In this document: positions 1 to 10,078 of the stretch, in pieces | Layout of the letters: every line of letters starts with the position of its first letter | How positions within the stretch are numbered: position 1 is the first letter of the stretch | Assembly: GCA_003150755.1 (NCBI GenBank) | Contig: QAMT01000005.1 | Coordinates: forward strand, 1-64,000 | Direction of reading: 5' to 3' | Source of the DNA: Phascolarctobacterium sp. | Lineage (GTDB): Bacteria; Bacillota; Negativicutes; Acidaminococcales; Acidaminococcaceae | Length of the DNA: 64,000 bases | The notes under the pieces: model-generated | Database searches by the model: none | Seen by the model: only the letters and a program-made list of their open reading frames with translations | Told to the model about the DNA's origin: nothing | Made by a program: the position numbers and the translations under genes

Positions 1-268
<268 letters not shown>

Positions 269-428
269 TACTTATTGAAGAACCGATTGGCTCTTATTAT
301 TTAATCCAGAATTTTGTTTTGACAAGCTTACCTCAGCATTTCTGCCTCCAGCAAACTTGCCCGCACATTCGCTTTTTCTTGGTTCTTGTTCAGTTTTCAA
401 GGTGCTGCCGTTTTCCGGCGACTTGTAT

Positions 429-457
429 ATATTAGCACTTTATCGTTTGTGTGTCAA
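429..457 (-). promoter_or_regulatory. rRNA promoter P2
   Basis: On the minus strand TTGACA (457-452), a 17-nt spacer and TAATAT (434-429) form a consensus-like sigma-70 promoter about 160 nt upstream of the 16S 5' end. The leader between it and the gene carries the CCTTGAAAACTGAACAA motif common in Firmicute rRNA leaders and spacers. Confidence 0.8.
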
Positions 458-533
458 GCGATTTTTTAACTTTTTTCTAAAAGTTTTTCCGCTCAACTTT
501 GCTTTTCAAGCCGCTTGCCCAAACAGCTTTATT

Positions 534-562
534 ATAATAGCATTTACTTGCCGTGTTGTCAA
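534..562 (-). promoter_or_regulatory. rRNA promoter P1
   Basis: On the minus strand TTGACA (562-557), a 17-nt spacer and TATTAT (539-534) form a second promoter, about 105 nt upstream of P2. Tandem promoters are usual for rRNA operons. The 270-580 region holds no gene; it is the rRNA leader and promoter region. Confidence 0.8.
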
Positions 563-581
563 CACCTTTTTGGCATTATTT

Positions 582-2282
582 TTAAAAATCAGCAAGTTTT
601 ACTGCCTGCGTGCCGTCATCATTATACACAAACAGATAATAGGCGTCTGTTTGTGCGCCCAATGGGTCAAAAGCAAAATACTCAATCGCATATTGCTTCT
701 GAATCTGGCGCCAGGTTGCAAAACTGTACTCCGGCAAATAGCGCCGCACTTTATCTGCATCGCGCCAAAACGCCATTGCCCTGTCATTAAGCTCCCCTGT
801 ATGCCAGTTTAAAAATGCTGGTTTCCAGCCCGGCTGATACAATAAAACGTCAAACCGCAGCAGTTCACAAAGTTTGGCAAAAGCACTGCCATAACATTCC
901 TGTATAAATTCATAAAGCAGTTTGGTTACGCCGCGCACATTATGCCCAAGCGGATATTCACCGCGCGCCTGCCACCACCTGGCAAATTTGCTGTAAAACC
1001 GGAAAGCACTGCCTTCAAAAGCAGTTAAATATGCCAAGGTATGCGCAAAACGCCCGCTGTTGTAGGTATGGTCAAAAACATCCTCCAGCACCTTTAAAAA
1101 GCGTAAATCTGCATAAGTAATATACTTTGTCGCCAAAATTTCATACGGAGGATCATCCATATAAACCAGTTCATGTTCAGCACGCTGTTTTTCCATCTGC
1201 GTACCTGGCAAAACCTTTAAAAAGCCCAATTGCAGCATATGCGGCTGCAAAGCATAAACATCGTTGAAAGATTTTTCAAATTCAGCCAGACCTTCATAAG
1301 GCAAACCAGCTATCAAATCAAGATGCAGATGAATTTTGCCGCTTTTTAAAAGGTGTGTAACATTCTCCGTCAGTTTTTGCCAGTCATCGCGCCTGTTAAT
1401 GGCTTGCAGCGTCGGCGGATTGGTTGTCTGTACGCCAATTTCAAACTGAAAACGGCCTTTGGGCACATTTTCCAAAAATTTAAGTACCCTATCGCTCAAC
1501 AAATCTGCTTTAATTTCAAAATGAAAGGTTGCATTTGTTTTGGCCTCAGCCAGATGCTGCATGATGGGCAGATAATAATTTTCATCAAGATTGTAAGTGC
1601 GGTCCACAAATTTTACCAACGGCACACCAGCGGCAATAAACTTATCCAAATCTGCATAAACTTTCTCCAGGCTGCGTTTGCGCACATTGCGCGATATTCC
1701 GGAAAGGCAATAGGAACAATTAAACGGACAGCCGCGCGTGCATTCGTAATAAACGATTTTTTTAGCCGCCACAACTTCCGGCAAATCAGGATAAGGAAAT
1801 TCCAGTACGTTCAAATCTTCAACAACTGCCGTACCGCCACTAGCAACAACATTTCCATCGCATTTATACGCGACATGCGCCGGTATTTCGGCACCGCAAG
1901 CCAACGCGCGCACCAGTTCAGCAAAAGTTTCTTCGCCCTCACCCATTATAATGTAATCTATCTCTTGGCATTCATTAAAAATACGCTCCGGCGCAAAAGA
2001 AACCTCCGGCCCGCCGCAAACTATTTTCAGCTGCGGCATAACCTTACGCAGCAGACGGATTAAACTGTAAACGTAATTTTTATTCCAGATATGCACCGAA
2101 AGCCCGACTATATCAGGCTCTTGAGCCGTAATTTCCGCCAATACTGATAAAAGCGGCGTCTGTGCGCTGTCCTCGATAAGTTCAGCTTTTATGCCTTTTG
2201 CCGCTGCATACGCACGGATGCTGCGCAGCCCCAACGCCGTATGAATATATTTGCTGCCGATTGCAGTTAAAATTATTTTCAT
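582..2282 (-). CDS. B12-binding domain radical SAM protein (DUF4080 type)
   Basis: This 566-residue protein has an N-terminal cobalamin-binding-like Rossmann region (about residues 1-140) and a radical SAM core with the 4Fe-4S motif CxxxCxxC at C185, C189 and C192. The C-terminal part resembles the DUF4080 extension found in such proteins. Members of this class cleave S-adenosylmethionine to form a radical and often methylate or rearrange unactivated carbons, but the substrate cannot be told from sequence. It starts at the ATG whose complement lies at 2280-2282 and stands alone, divergent from pepF. The family call is firm; the function is unknown. Confidence 0.85.
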   Translation of the reverse strand: MKIILTAIGSKYIHTALGLRSIRAYAAAKGIKAELIEDSAQTPLLSVLAEITAQEPDIVGLSVHIWNKNYVYSLIRLLRKVMPQLKIVCGGPEVSFAPERIFNECQEIDYIIMGEGEETFAELVRALACGAEIPAHVAYKCDGNVVASGGTAVVEDLNVLEFPYPDLPEVVAAKKIVYYECTRGCPFNCSYCLSGISRNVRKRSLEKVYADLDKFIAAGVPLVKFVDRTYNLDENYYLPIMQHLAEAKTNATFHFEIKADLLSDRVLKFLENVPKGRFQFEIGVQTTNPPTLQAINRRDDWQKLTENVTHLLKSGKIHLHLDLIAGLPYEGLAEFEKSFNDVYALQPHMLQLGFLKVLPGTQMEKQRAEHELVYMDDPPYEILATKYITYADLRFLKVLEDVFDHTYNSGRFAHTLAYLTAFEGSAFRFYSKFARWWQARGEYPLGHNVRGVTKLLYEFIQECYGSAFAKLCELLRFDVLLYQPGWKPAFLNWHTGELNDRAMAFWRDADKVRRYLPEYSFATWRQIQKQYAIEYFAFDPLGAQTDAYYLFVYNDDGTQAVKLADF

Positions 2283-2362
2283 GTTTCCCGCCTCTAACTT
2301 TAATGTATCTACTGTGTTATAATAATAAAGGATTCAAATTTTTGCAAGGAGTGATTAAAAAT

Positions 2363-4177
2363 ATGACGCAAAATATTCCTGCGCATGGCAGCAATGTTGC
2401 CAGAAAAGATATAAACGAAATTTATAAATGGAAAATCGGCGACCTGTACACCAGCACAGAAACCTGGCAGGCAGCCGCCGAAAATTTGCAGCACAGCCTG
2501 AAGGAATTTTCCGCTTTGCAGGGCAAGTTAAACAGCAAAGCAACCCTTTTGGGAGCATTGCAAAAACAGGCAGCTATGTCGGAAGAAATCTCTAAAATTT
2601 ATGCCTATGCACGCTTACAGCTTGATACCGATAACGCCGACCCGCAGTTTCAGTCGTTATCCGGCCGCGCCGAAAGTCTGCTGGCAGAATTCAACAACAC
2701 GGTTTCCTTTGTAGAACCGGAGATTTTATCGCTGCCGCATGATTTTATCCAAGGCTTTATCGACGAAGCAGATTTTAAAGAATTTAAATTTTATCTCAGC
2801 AATTTGCTGCGTCTGGCTCCGCATGTATTGCCGCAAGAGCAGGAAGCACTGCTATCGCAGGCCAGCCTTGCCGCATCAGCCCCAGCTGCTATCTTCCGCA
2901 GCCTGGTCAGCGCCGATATGCAGTTTCCGCCTGTTACCGACGGCAGCGGCAACACTGCATCCGTAAGCGAAGGCAACTACCTGCTGAATATGACAAGCCC
3001 CGACCGCACACTGCGCCAGAACTCGTTCCGCACATTGATGGGCACCTACCACAACTACCGCAACACGCTGGCCAACACGCTTACCGGGCAATGCCGCGTC
3101 AGCCGCTTTTACGCAACGGCGCATAAATATAACAACACGCTGGAAGCAAGCCTTGCCGAAGACAATATTCCGACCAGCCTTTACCATGGCTTAATTAAAA
3201 CAGTTCACGACAATCTGGAACCGCTGCACGAATACATGGCGCTAAAAAAAGAAGCGCTGCACCTTGATGAGCTGCACCCCTATGATATTTACATGCCGCT
3301 TTCTGCCGCAGGCGAAAATTTTGCCTGCACCTTTGAAGAAGCCTGCGCGCGCGTAACGGAAGCACTTGCCCCGCTTGGCAGCGATTATGTAAATACTTTA
3401 AAACACGCCTTTGCCAGCCGCTGGATTGATATTTACGAAAACAAAGGCAAACGCAGCGGAGCTTATTCCTGGGGCATTTACGGCGTACATCCGTATGTGC
3501 TTTTAAACTACCAGCCGCGCTATAACAGCATCTCTACCATTGCGCACGAAATGGGCCATGCTATGCACAGCTATCTTGCCAACCAGGCACAAACATACGC
3601 CAACAGTGATTACTCCATTTTCTGCGCCGAAGTTGCCAGCACAACTAATGAAAATTTGCTGCTGGAACATACACTCGCCAATGCTACTGATGAACAGAAA
3701 ATTTACCTTATCAACCAGTTTTTGGAAGCCGTGCGCACCACAGTTTACCGCCAGGTACAATTTGCCGAATTTGAACTGTTTACCCATGGTGAAATTGATG
3801 CCGGACGCAGCCTGCAGGCCGAAACACTTGAAAACTACTGGCTGGAAAGCAACAAAAACTATTACGGCCCAGCACTGACAGTAGATAAAGAACTTGCCAG
3901 CGAATGGTCTCGCATACCGCATTTTTATACACCGTTTTATGTGTACAAATACGCAACCGGTTACAGTGCGGCAACAGCTTTTGCCGAAAGCATTCTCAGC
4001 GGCAAACCTGGCGCAGTCGATAAATACCTTGGCTTCTTAAAAGCTGGCGGCAGCGATTACTCGCTGAACATTTTAAAGAACGCCGGTGTAGATTTAACTA
4101 CGCCGCAGCCGGTAGCTGTAACCCTGCAAAAATTTGCGCAAAAAGTAAAAGAGCTGAAAGTATTGCTCAGAAAATAA
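2363..4177 (+). CDS. pepF: Oligoendopeptidase F (M3B zinc peptidase)
   Basis: This 604-residue cytoplasmic metallopeptidase has the M3 zinc motif HEMGH at about residues 395-399, flanked by the family's IAH and AMH residues. PepF enzymes cleave peptides of roughly 7 to 17 residues and take part in peptide nitrogen recycling. The open frame reaches further upstream, but ATG 2363 has a good ribosome site (AAGGAGTG) and begins a normal N-terminus, MTQNIPAHGSNVARKDI. The gene is monocistronic, divergent from the radical SAM gene and ends at a bidirectional terminator facing argH. Confidence 0.93.
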   Translation: MTQNIPAHGSNVARKDINEIYKWKIGDLYTSTETWQAAAENLQHSLKEFSALQGKLNSKATLLGALQKQAAMSEEISKIYAYARLQLDTDNADPQFQSLSGRAESLLAEFNNTVSFVEPEILSLPHDFIQGFIDEADFKEFKFYLSNLLRLAPHVLPQEQEALLSQASLAASAPAAIFRSLVSADMQFPPVTDGSGNTASVSEGNYLLNMTSPDRTLRQNSFRTLMGTYHNYRNTLANTLTGQCRVSRFYATAHKYNNTLEASLAEDNIPTSLYHGLIKTVHDNLEPLHEYMALKKEALHLDELHPYDIYMPLSAAGENFACTFEEACARVTEALAPLGSDYVNTLKHAFASRWIDIYENKGKRSGAYSWGIYGVHPYVLLNYQPRYNSISTIAHEMGHAMHSYLANQAQTYANSDYSIFCAEVASTTNENLLLEHTLANATDEQKIYLINQFLEAVRTTVYRQVQFAEFELFTHGEIDAGRSLQAETLENYWLESNKNYYGPALTVDKELASEWSRIPHFYTPFYVYKYATGYSAATAFAESILSGKPGAVDKYLGFLKAGGSDYSLNILKNAGVDLTTPQPVAVTLQKFAQKVKELKVLLRK

Positions 4178-4190
4178 CCCTATACAGCAA

Positions 4191-4224
4191 AAGAGACGGT
4201 TCAAACGAACCGCCTCTTTTTTTA
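4191..4224. terminator. Bidirectional terminator between pepF and argH
   Basis: The stem GAGaCGGTTC (4193-4202) pairs with GAACCGcCTC (4207-4216) around an AAAC loop, with one mismatch, and is followed by a T run on the plus strand. It lies between convergent genes and probably serves both. Confidence 0.8.
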
Positions 4225-4235
4225 TTTTACAGCCA

Positions 4236-5648
4236 TTATAATTTTTGTTTTAATTCTTCAACTTTGGCTTTTTGTTCAGCAACGATTTCATCGCCGCGCG
4301 CAAACTGTTTTTCGTTTTCGGTAAACGCCGGACCGCCGTAAGAAGTACGGGCAGCAACACAGTTTTCCGGTTTTAATGCCTCCAGCAAATCTGCTTCGAA
4401 CAAATCGCTGAATTTTTTATATTCTTCCAGCGAAATTTCCGGCAGGAACTTGCCTTCACTGATAGCATAAGCCACGCATTTGCCAACAACCTCGTGCGCC
4501 ATACGGAACGGCAAGCCTTTGCGTACAAGGTAATCTGCCAAATCTGTTGCGTTGGAAAAATCCTTGCTTACAGCTTCGCGCATACGGTCTACGTTGACAG
4601 TCATGGTTTTAATCATATCGCTGTAAACAGCCAGGCTGAACTTTAAGGTATCAATAGCATCAAAGAAACCTTCCTTATCCTCCTGCAAATCCTTGTTGTA
4701 GGTTAAAGGCAGGCCCTTGGCCGTTGTCAGCATCGCCATCAAATGTCCGTAAACACGCCCGGTTTTGCCGCGTACCAATTCGGAAATATCCGGATTTTTC
4801 TTCTGCGGCATCATGGACGAACCGGTTGCAAAAGCATCGTCAAGCTCAATGAAACCGAACTCTGTGCTGCTCCACAGGCAGAACTCCTCGCTCAAACGGC
4901 TCATGTGCATCATCAGCGTCGATGCAAAGCTGAGAAACTCAATAATATAGTCCCTGTCGCTGACGGCATCCATGCTATTAGCGTACACGCTGCCAAAATT
5001 AAGCTGTTCCGCTACAAAGAAGCGGTCAATCGGGAAGGTTGTACCGGCAATAGCGCCTGCGCCCAGAGGCATAATGTCCGCCCCTTCCCACACACCCAGC
5101 AGACGGCGGAAATCGCGCTGCAGCATATTAAAATATGCCAGCAGGTGATGGGCAAAAGTAATCGGCTGCGCACGCTGCAAATGGGTATAACCCGGCATCA
5201 GCGTTTTTTCATGCTTTTTGGCAACAGCAAGCAAAGCTTCTTCAAACTGCACCAAAAGCTCTGCAATTTCAACAACCTCGCGCTTCATGTACATGTGCAT
5301 GTCAAGTGCAACCTGGTCGTTGCGGCTGCGCGCAGTATGCAGCCTTGCGCCAGCAGAGCCGATGCGTTCAGTAAGGCGCGCTTCAATATTCATGTGAATA
5401 TCTTCCAGCGCAATATCAAATTTAAAATTGCCCGCTTCGATATCTTTTAAAATATCCTTTAAACCGGCAACGATTTTTTCTGCATCTTCTTTGGGAATGA
5501 TTCCGCATTTTGCCAGCATTGTAGCATGGGCGATACTGCCGCGTATATCTTCATGGTACAAACGCTTATCAAACTCAATGGACGCGTTGAACGCGTCCAC
5601 AAGTTCGTTGGTATTTTTGCTGAATCTTCCGCCCCATAACTTGGCCAT
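4236..5648 (-). CDS. argH: Argininosuccinate lyase
   Basis: This 470-residue fumarase-superfamily enzyme splits argininosuccinate into arginine and fumarate, the last step of arginine synthesis. The signature GSSMMPQKKNPD is present, as is the N-terminal MAKLWGGRF typical of bacterial ArgH. Length matches the family. It is the last gene of argCJBDFGH; its ATG shares one base with the argG stop (TAATG), suggesting translational coupling. Confidence 0.98.
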   Translation of the reverse strand: MAKLWGGRFSKNTNELVDAFNASIEFDKRLYHEDIRGSIAHATMLAKCGIIPKEDAEKIVAGLKDILKDIEAGNFKFDIALEDIHMNIEARLTERIGSAGARLHTARSRNDQVALDMHMYMKREVVEIAELLVQFEEALLAVAKKHEKTLMPGYTHLQRAQPITFAHHLLAYFNMLQRDFRRLLGVWEGADIMPLGAGAIAGTTFPIDRFFVAEQLNFGSVYANSMDAVSDRDYIIEFLSFASTLMMHMSRLSEEFCLWSSTEFGFIELDDAFATGSSMMPQKKNPDISELVRGKTGRVYGHLMAMLTTAKGLPLTYNKDLQEDKEGFFDAIDTLKFSLAVYSDMIKTMTVNVDRMREAVSKDFSNATDLADYLVRKGLPFRMAHEVVGKCVAYAISEGKFLPEISLEEYKKFSDLFEADLLEALKPENCVAARTSYGGPAFTENEKQFARGDEIVAEQKAKVEELKQKL

Positions 5649-6874
5649 TATTTAAGTTTACCCTGTTTCATAAGGGCACGAACGGTAAGCGGCAGGCCAA
5701 ACAGAGTGATGAAACCGGTAGCATCAGCCTGGTTGTAAACTTCGTCAGCGCCGAAGGTTACATATTCCTTGCTGTACAGGGAATACGGGGACTTGGAACC
5801 GGCGCTCATGATATTGCCCTTGTAAAGTTTAAGGCGTACAGTACCGGTAACGGTCTTTTGGGTTTCGTCAACAAATGCTGCCAGAGCTTCACGCAGCGGG
5901 CTGAACCACATGCCGTCGTAAACAAGCTCTGCATATTTGATGGCAATCTGTTCTTTATAATGCATGGTTGCGCGGTCCAGGCACAGTCTTTCAAGTTCTT
6001 TGTGTGCATAAACGATAATTGCACCGCCCGGGTTTTCGTAAACGCCGCGGGATTTCATGCCTACAAGGCGGTTTTCAACCATGTCGCAGATGCCTACGCC
6101 GTTGCGGATGCCGATTTCGTTCAGTTTTTCAAGCAAAGCTGCCGGGGAAAGTTTTTCGCCGTTAACGGCAACAGGCACGCCAGCTTCAAATTCCAGTTCT
6201 ACATATTCGTCTTTGTCCGGTGCTTTTTCCGGAGTGCTGGTAACGATGAAAAGTTCATCTTTCGGTGCGTTCCATGGGTCTTCCAGGTCAGAGCCTTCAT
6301 GGCTTAAATGCCACATGTTGCGGTCCATGGAATAATCGTGGTCTTTGGTTACAGGCACAGGGATGTTATGCGCTGCTGCAAAGTCGATAGCGTCTTCACG
6401 GGAACGGATGTTCCATTCACGCCAGGGCACGATAACAGCCAGCTGCGGAGCCAGAGCTTTTACGCCCAATTCAAAACGTACCTGGTCATTGCCTTTGCCG
6501 GTAGCGCCGTGGGCAACAGCGTCAGCGCCTTCTTTAAGCGCAATTTCAACCAGTTTTTTAGCAATCAGCGGACGGGCAAAAGAAGTGCCGAGCAGATATT
6601 TCTGTTCGTAAATAGCGCCTGCTTTAACAACCGGCCAAACATAATCAGAAACAAATTCTTCTTTCAAATCAAGAATATAGCATTTGCTGGCGCCGGATTT
6701 CAGAGCCTTGTCATGTACGATGTTTAGTTCATCGCCCTGGCCCAGGTCTGCGGTGCAGGCAATAACTTCGCAGTTATTGTAGTTTTCTTTCAGCCAGGGA
6801 ATAATTACGGAAGTATCAAGGCCGCCGGAATAAGCGAGCACTACTTTTTTAATTTTGCTTTTGTCAATTTTCAT
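5648..6874 (-). CDS. argG: Argininosuccinate synthase
   Basis: This 408-residue enzyme joins citrulline and aspartate using ATP. The ATP pyrophosphatase loop YSGGLDTS is near the N-terminus. An upstream TTG would add six residues, but the ATG at 6874 sits 9 nt after GGGAGG and begins MKIDKSKIKKVVLAYSGG, so it is preferred. Together with argF and argH it forms the downstream half of the operon. Confidence 0.97.
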   Translation of the reverse strand: MKIDKSKIKKVVLAYSGGLDTSVIIPWLKENYNNCEVIACTADLGQGDELNIVHDKALKSGASKCYILDLKEEFVSDYVWPVVKAGAIYEQKYLLGTSFARPLIAKKLVEIALKEGADAVAHGATGKGNDQVRFELGVKALAPQLAVIVPWREWNIRSREDAIDFAAAHNIPVPVTKDHDYSMDRNMWHLSHEGSDLEDPWNAPKDELFIVTSTPEKAPDKDEYVELEFEAGVPVAVNGEKLSPAALLEKLNEIGIRNGVGICDMVENRLVGMKSRGVYENPGGAIIVYAHKELERLCLDRATMHYKEQIAIKYAELVYDGMWFSPLREALAAFVDETQKTVTGTVRLKLYKGNIMSAGSKSPYSLYSKEYVTFGADEVYNQADATGFITLFGLPLTVRALMKQGKLK

Positions 6875-6961
6875 TAAGGTACAGCCTCCCAACAGGATTT
6901 AGGTTTAAAAATAATAACAAGTAAGATTATACCACAATCTTTTATAAATATACAATATCTT

Positions 6962-7903
6962 TTAAATAATATCGTCAGTCATCAAAAGCGCCATAATGGC
7001 TTTCTGCACATGCAGGCGGTTTTCAGCCTGGTCAAATACCTTGGACTGCGGACCTTCCAGCACTTCTTCGGTAATTTCTTCGCCGCGGTGTGCAGGCAGG
7101 CAGTGCAGCACAATCGCATCCGGGCGTGCTACGCTAAGCAGCTCTTTGTTAATCTGGTAATCGCCAAGCGCCTCCTGGCGGATGCTGCGTTCAGCTTCCT
7201 GGCCCATGCTGGCCCATACATCAGTATAAAGCACATCTGCACCTTTGGCTGCGCGGAACAAATCCTCATCGACTTCGATAGTGCAGCCGGTACGGGAAGC
7301 ATCCTCCTGCGCATTTTTTACAATTTCCGGGTCGGGCTGGTAGCCTTTCGGCGATGCGCAAACCATATTCATGCCAACTTTAGCGCAGGCATACATCAGT
7401 GAATGAGCCATGTTGTTGCCGTCGCCGACATAAACCAGTTTGCGTCCTTTCAGCACCTCTTTGTATTCCATAATGGTAAACATATCGGTCAGCGCCTGGC
7501 AGGGGTGCAGCAAGTCCGTCAAGCCGTTGATAACCGGAACAGTAGCATATTTGGCCAGCTCAATAACGCTGTCATGCGAAAAAGTTCTTATCATAATGCC
7601 GTCAACAAAGCGGGAAAGTACCCTTGCCGTGTCACGCACCGGTTCGCCGCGTCCAATCTGGGATACAGCGTCATTCAGATAAATCGGATGGCCGCCCAGC
7701 TGATAAAAACCTGTTTCAAAGGATACGCGCGTCCTGGTGGAAGCCTTGGAAAAAATCATTGCCAGCGTTTTGCCTTCCAGATATCTGTGGGGCTCGCCTC
7801 TTTTTTGTTTACGTTTCAATTTTTTAGCAACATCCAGAATGGTCGCAACTTCGCCGACCTCTAAATCGTGGATGGAAATCAAGTCTTTGTTTCTTAAACC
7901 CAT
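6962..7903 (-). CDS. argF: Ornithine carbamoyltransferase
   Basis: This 313-residue enzyme makes citrulline from ornithine and carbamoyl phosphate. The carbamoyl phosphate motif STRTR and the ornithine-loop motif HCLPAHRG are both present. An anabolic role is inferred from its place between argD and argG. The 87-nt gap to argG is the longest in the operon and holds only A/T-rich sequence plus the argG ribosome site. Confidence 0.96.
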   Translation of the reverse strand: MGLRNKDLISIHDLEVGEVATILDVAKKLKRKQKRGEPHRYLEGKTLAMIFSKASTRTRVSFETGFYQLGGHPIYLNDAVSQIGRGEPVRDTARVLSRFVDGIMIRTFSHDSVIELAKYATVPVINGLTDLLHPCQALTDMFTIMEYKEVLKGRKLVYVGDGNNMAHSLMYACAKVGMNMVCASPKGYQPDPEIVKNAQEDASRTGCTIEVDEDLFRAAKGADVLYTDVWASMGQEAERSIRQEALGDYQINKELLSVARPDAIVLHCLPAHRGEEITEEVLEGPQSKVFDQAENRLHVQKAIMALLMTDDII

Positions 7904-7923
7904 TTTTTACCCTCACCAACTGA

Positions 7924-9117
7924 TTAAAATTCTGCCAGTGCAGCGTCAAGCGCCGCAACAACCGTGTCTATTTCCTGTTCCGTTACGATAAGCGGAGGCA
8001 CAAGGCGGATAACATTGCCAGCCGTGCAGTTAACTATAACATGGTCTTTCAGGCAATGCTCAACAATAGGCCCGCCTGCTTTGGCAAGCTCCATGCCCAA
8101 AATCAGGCCGCGTCCGCGTACATCTGTAACTTTATCAGGATATTTGGTTTTAAGCTCCTGCAATTTTGCCATAAAATATTTGCCTTTTTCAGCCGCCGCT
8201 TCTACAAGCCCTTCTTCTTTAATCGTAGTCAAAGCAGCTTCAATGGCAGCGCAGGCCAAAGCGTTGCCGCCAAAAGTTCCGCCATGGTCGCCGGGCTTAA
8301 ACACATGCGCCAGCTTTTCATCCACGCAGAAGCCGCCTACCGGAAAACCGCCGCCAATCCCCTTGGCAAAGGTCAGTATATCCGGTTTGATACCGGTATG
8401 CATATAAGCAAACCACTGGCCCGTCCTGCCCACGCCGGACTGGATTTCATCAAAAATCAGCAAAGCATCGTACTTATCGCACAATGCGCGCGCTGCCTGC
8501 AAATATTCGTCGCTGGGCACATGCACGCCGCCCTCGCCCTGAATAGGCTCAAGCAAAACGCAGCATACATCTTCGTCCATAGCTTCCTTTAAAGCGGCAA
8601 GGTCGCCGTAAGGAACATAGTCAAAACCAGCCGGCAGCGGCTCATAGCCCTGCTGGTATTTAGGCTGACCCGTTGCAGTTACGGTCATCATAGTGCGTCC
8701 GTGAAAGGAATGTACCGCGGTAATAATGCGGTATTTGCCTTCTGCTTTGCTATGGCCGTATTTGCGTGCCAGTTTAATTGCACCTTCGTTTGCTTCGGCG
8801 CCGCTATTAGCTAAAAACACGCGGTCAAAACCGGTAGCTTCGCTGATAAGTTTTACAGCGCGTGCCTGCACGTCTGTATAAAATACGTTGGAGCAGTGCA
8901 TAAGTTTACCGGCCTGTTCGCTGATTGCTTTTACCAGTGCCGGATGCGCATGGCCAAGCGAGTTAACGGCAATGCCTGCCAGAAAATCCAGATAGCCTTC
9001 GCCATCGGCATCGTAAACCATGCAGCCCTTGCCGTGCGTCAGCGCCAGCGGATAACGGCCGAATACCGGCAGGTAATACTGCTCAGTCTGGTCTATAATC
9101 GTTTTATGATCCATCAT
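7924..9117 (-). CDS. argD: Acetylornithine aminotransferase
   Basis: This 397-residue class III PLP aminotransferase converts N-acetylglutamate semialdehyde to N-acetylornithine. Visible motifs are DEIQSGVGRTG and the PLP lysine in TFAKGIGGG. Two adjacent ATGs (9117 and 9114) follow a GAGGGGG ribosome site; the first is used here. It lies 22 nt downstream of argB. Confidence 0.96.
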   Translation of the reverse strand: MMDHKTIIDQTEQYYLPVFGRYPLALTHGKGCMVYDADGEGYLDFLAGIAVNSLGHAHPALVKAISEQAGKLMHCSNVFYTDVQARAVKLISEATGFDRVFLANSGAEANEGAIKLARKYGHSKAEGKYRIITAVHSFHGRTMMTVTATGQPKYQQGYEPLPAGFDYVPYGDLAALKEAMDEDVCCVLLEPIQGEGGVHVPSDEYLQAARALCDKYDALLIFDEIQSGVGRTGQWFAYMHTGIKPDILTFAKGIGGGFPVGGFCVDEKLAHVFKPGDHGGTFGGNALACAAIEAALTTIKEEGLVEAAAEKGKYFMAKLQELKTKYPDKVTDVRGRGLILGMELAKAGGPIVEHCLKDHVIVNCTAGNVIRLVPPLIVTEQEIDTVVAALDAALAEF

Positions 9118-9139
9118 TTTGCCCCCTCAGAATTATATA

Positions 9140-10027
9140 TTATAAGGTTTTAACAACTTCCGTGCCAACGCCTTCATCGCTGAATACTTCCATCAGGATG
9201 CTGTGTTCAGCGCGGCCGTCGATAATCTGTGCTTTTTTAGCGCCGCCGCTGAGTGCGGTAATGCAGGCTTTAACCTTCGGAATCATACCGCCGTCGATGT
9301 TGCCCTTAATAATCAGCTCCTGAGCTTTTTCAAAGGTCATAGTAGAAAGGAAGGTGCTTTCATCGCGGTAATCTTCGTAAATGCCTTTTACGTCAGTCAG
9401 CACCAAAAGTTTTTCAGCTTTCAGCGCGCCTGCAATTTCACCGGCAACGCTGTCGGCGTTGATGTTGTAGGTTTCGCCGGTTGCGCCAACACCGGTCGGT
9501 GCAATAACAGGGATAAAGTCATTATCAAGAAGCACTGTCAAAAGTTCGGTATTGATATGTTCAACAGTGCCCACAAAGCCGATATCGACAAGATTTACTT
9601 CGCCGTTTTCGTAAACATCGGCCAGGTGTTTTCTTGCCTGAATCAGGTTGTCATCCTTGCCGTTAAGGCCTACTGCCTTGCCGCCCAGGCGGTTCAGACG
9701 GCCAACAAGGTCAGTATTGATTTTGCCTACCAGAGCCATTTCCGTAATGCCTACGGATTCAGCATCGGTTACACGCAGGCCGCCGACAAATTCGGTCTTT
9801 TTGCCAGCTTTCAGCATCTGGGCAGTAATTTCCGGGCCGCCGCCGTGTACTACAACCGGGCGCAGGCCTGCACATTTCAAAAAGATAATATCCTGTAAAA
9901 CTTTGGTTTTAATTTCATCATTCAGCATAGCGTTGCCGCCATATTTTACTACTACGGTCTTGCCTTTGAAATCACGCAGATACGGAAGCGCTTCCACTAA
10001 AATTTTGATTTCTTCATTACGTAACAT
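9140..10027 (-). CDS. argB: Acetylglutamate kinase
   Basis: This 295-residue amino acid kinase phosphorylates N-acetylglutamate. The phosphate-binding VVKYGGNAM motif near residue 27 and the VVHGGGPEI motif are typical. This longer form is the type often inhibited by arginine in organisms with cyclic (ArgJ) pathways, but inhibition cannot be read from sequence alone. It starts at ATG 10027 after an AGGAGGAAT ribosome site. Confidence 0.97.
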   Translation of the reverse strand: MLRNEEIKILVEALPYLRDFKGKTVVVKYGGNAMLNDEIKTKVLQDIIFLKCAGLRPVVVHGGGPEITAQMLKAGKKTEFVGGLRVTDAESVGITEMALVGKINTDLVGRLNRLGGKAVGLNGKDDNLIQARKHLADVYENGEVNLVDIGFVGTVEHINTELLTVLLDNDFIPVIAPTGVGATGETYNINADSVAGEIAGALKAEKLLVLTDVKGIYEDYRDESTFLSTMTFEKAQELIIKGNIDGGMIPKVKACITALSGGAKKAQIIDGRAEHSILMEVFSDEGVGTEVVKTL

Positions 10028-10078
10028 TGATTATTCCTCCTGTTATCGGCAAAAGCCGTTAATAAAATGCATTTAATA

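Noticed and set aside
357..812. Open frames in the rRNA promoter region
   Set aside because: They overlap the tandem rRNA promoters and the 3' end of the radical SAM gene and have no coding signal.
6875..6892. TTG start giving argG six extra residues
   Set aside because: It lies on the ribosome site of the downstream ATG, whose spacing and N-terminus fit the family.
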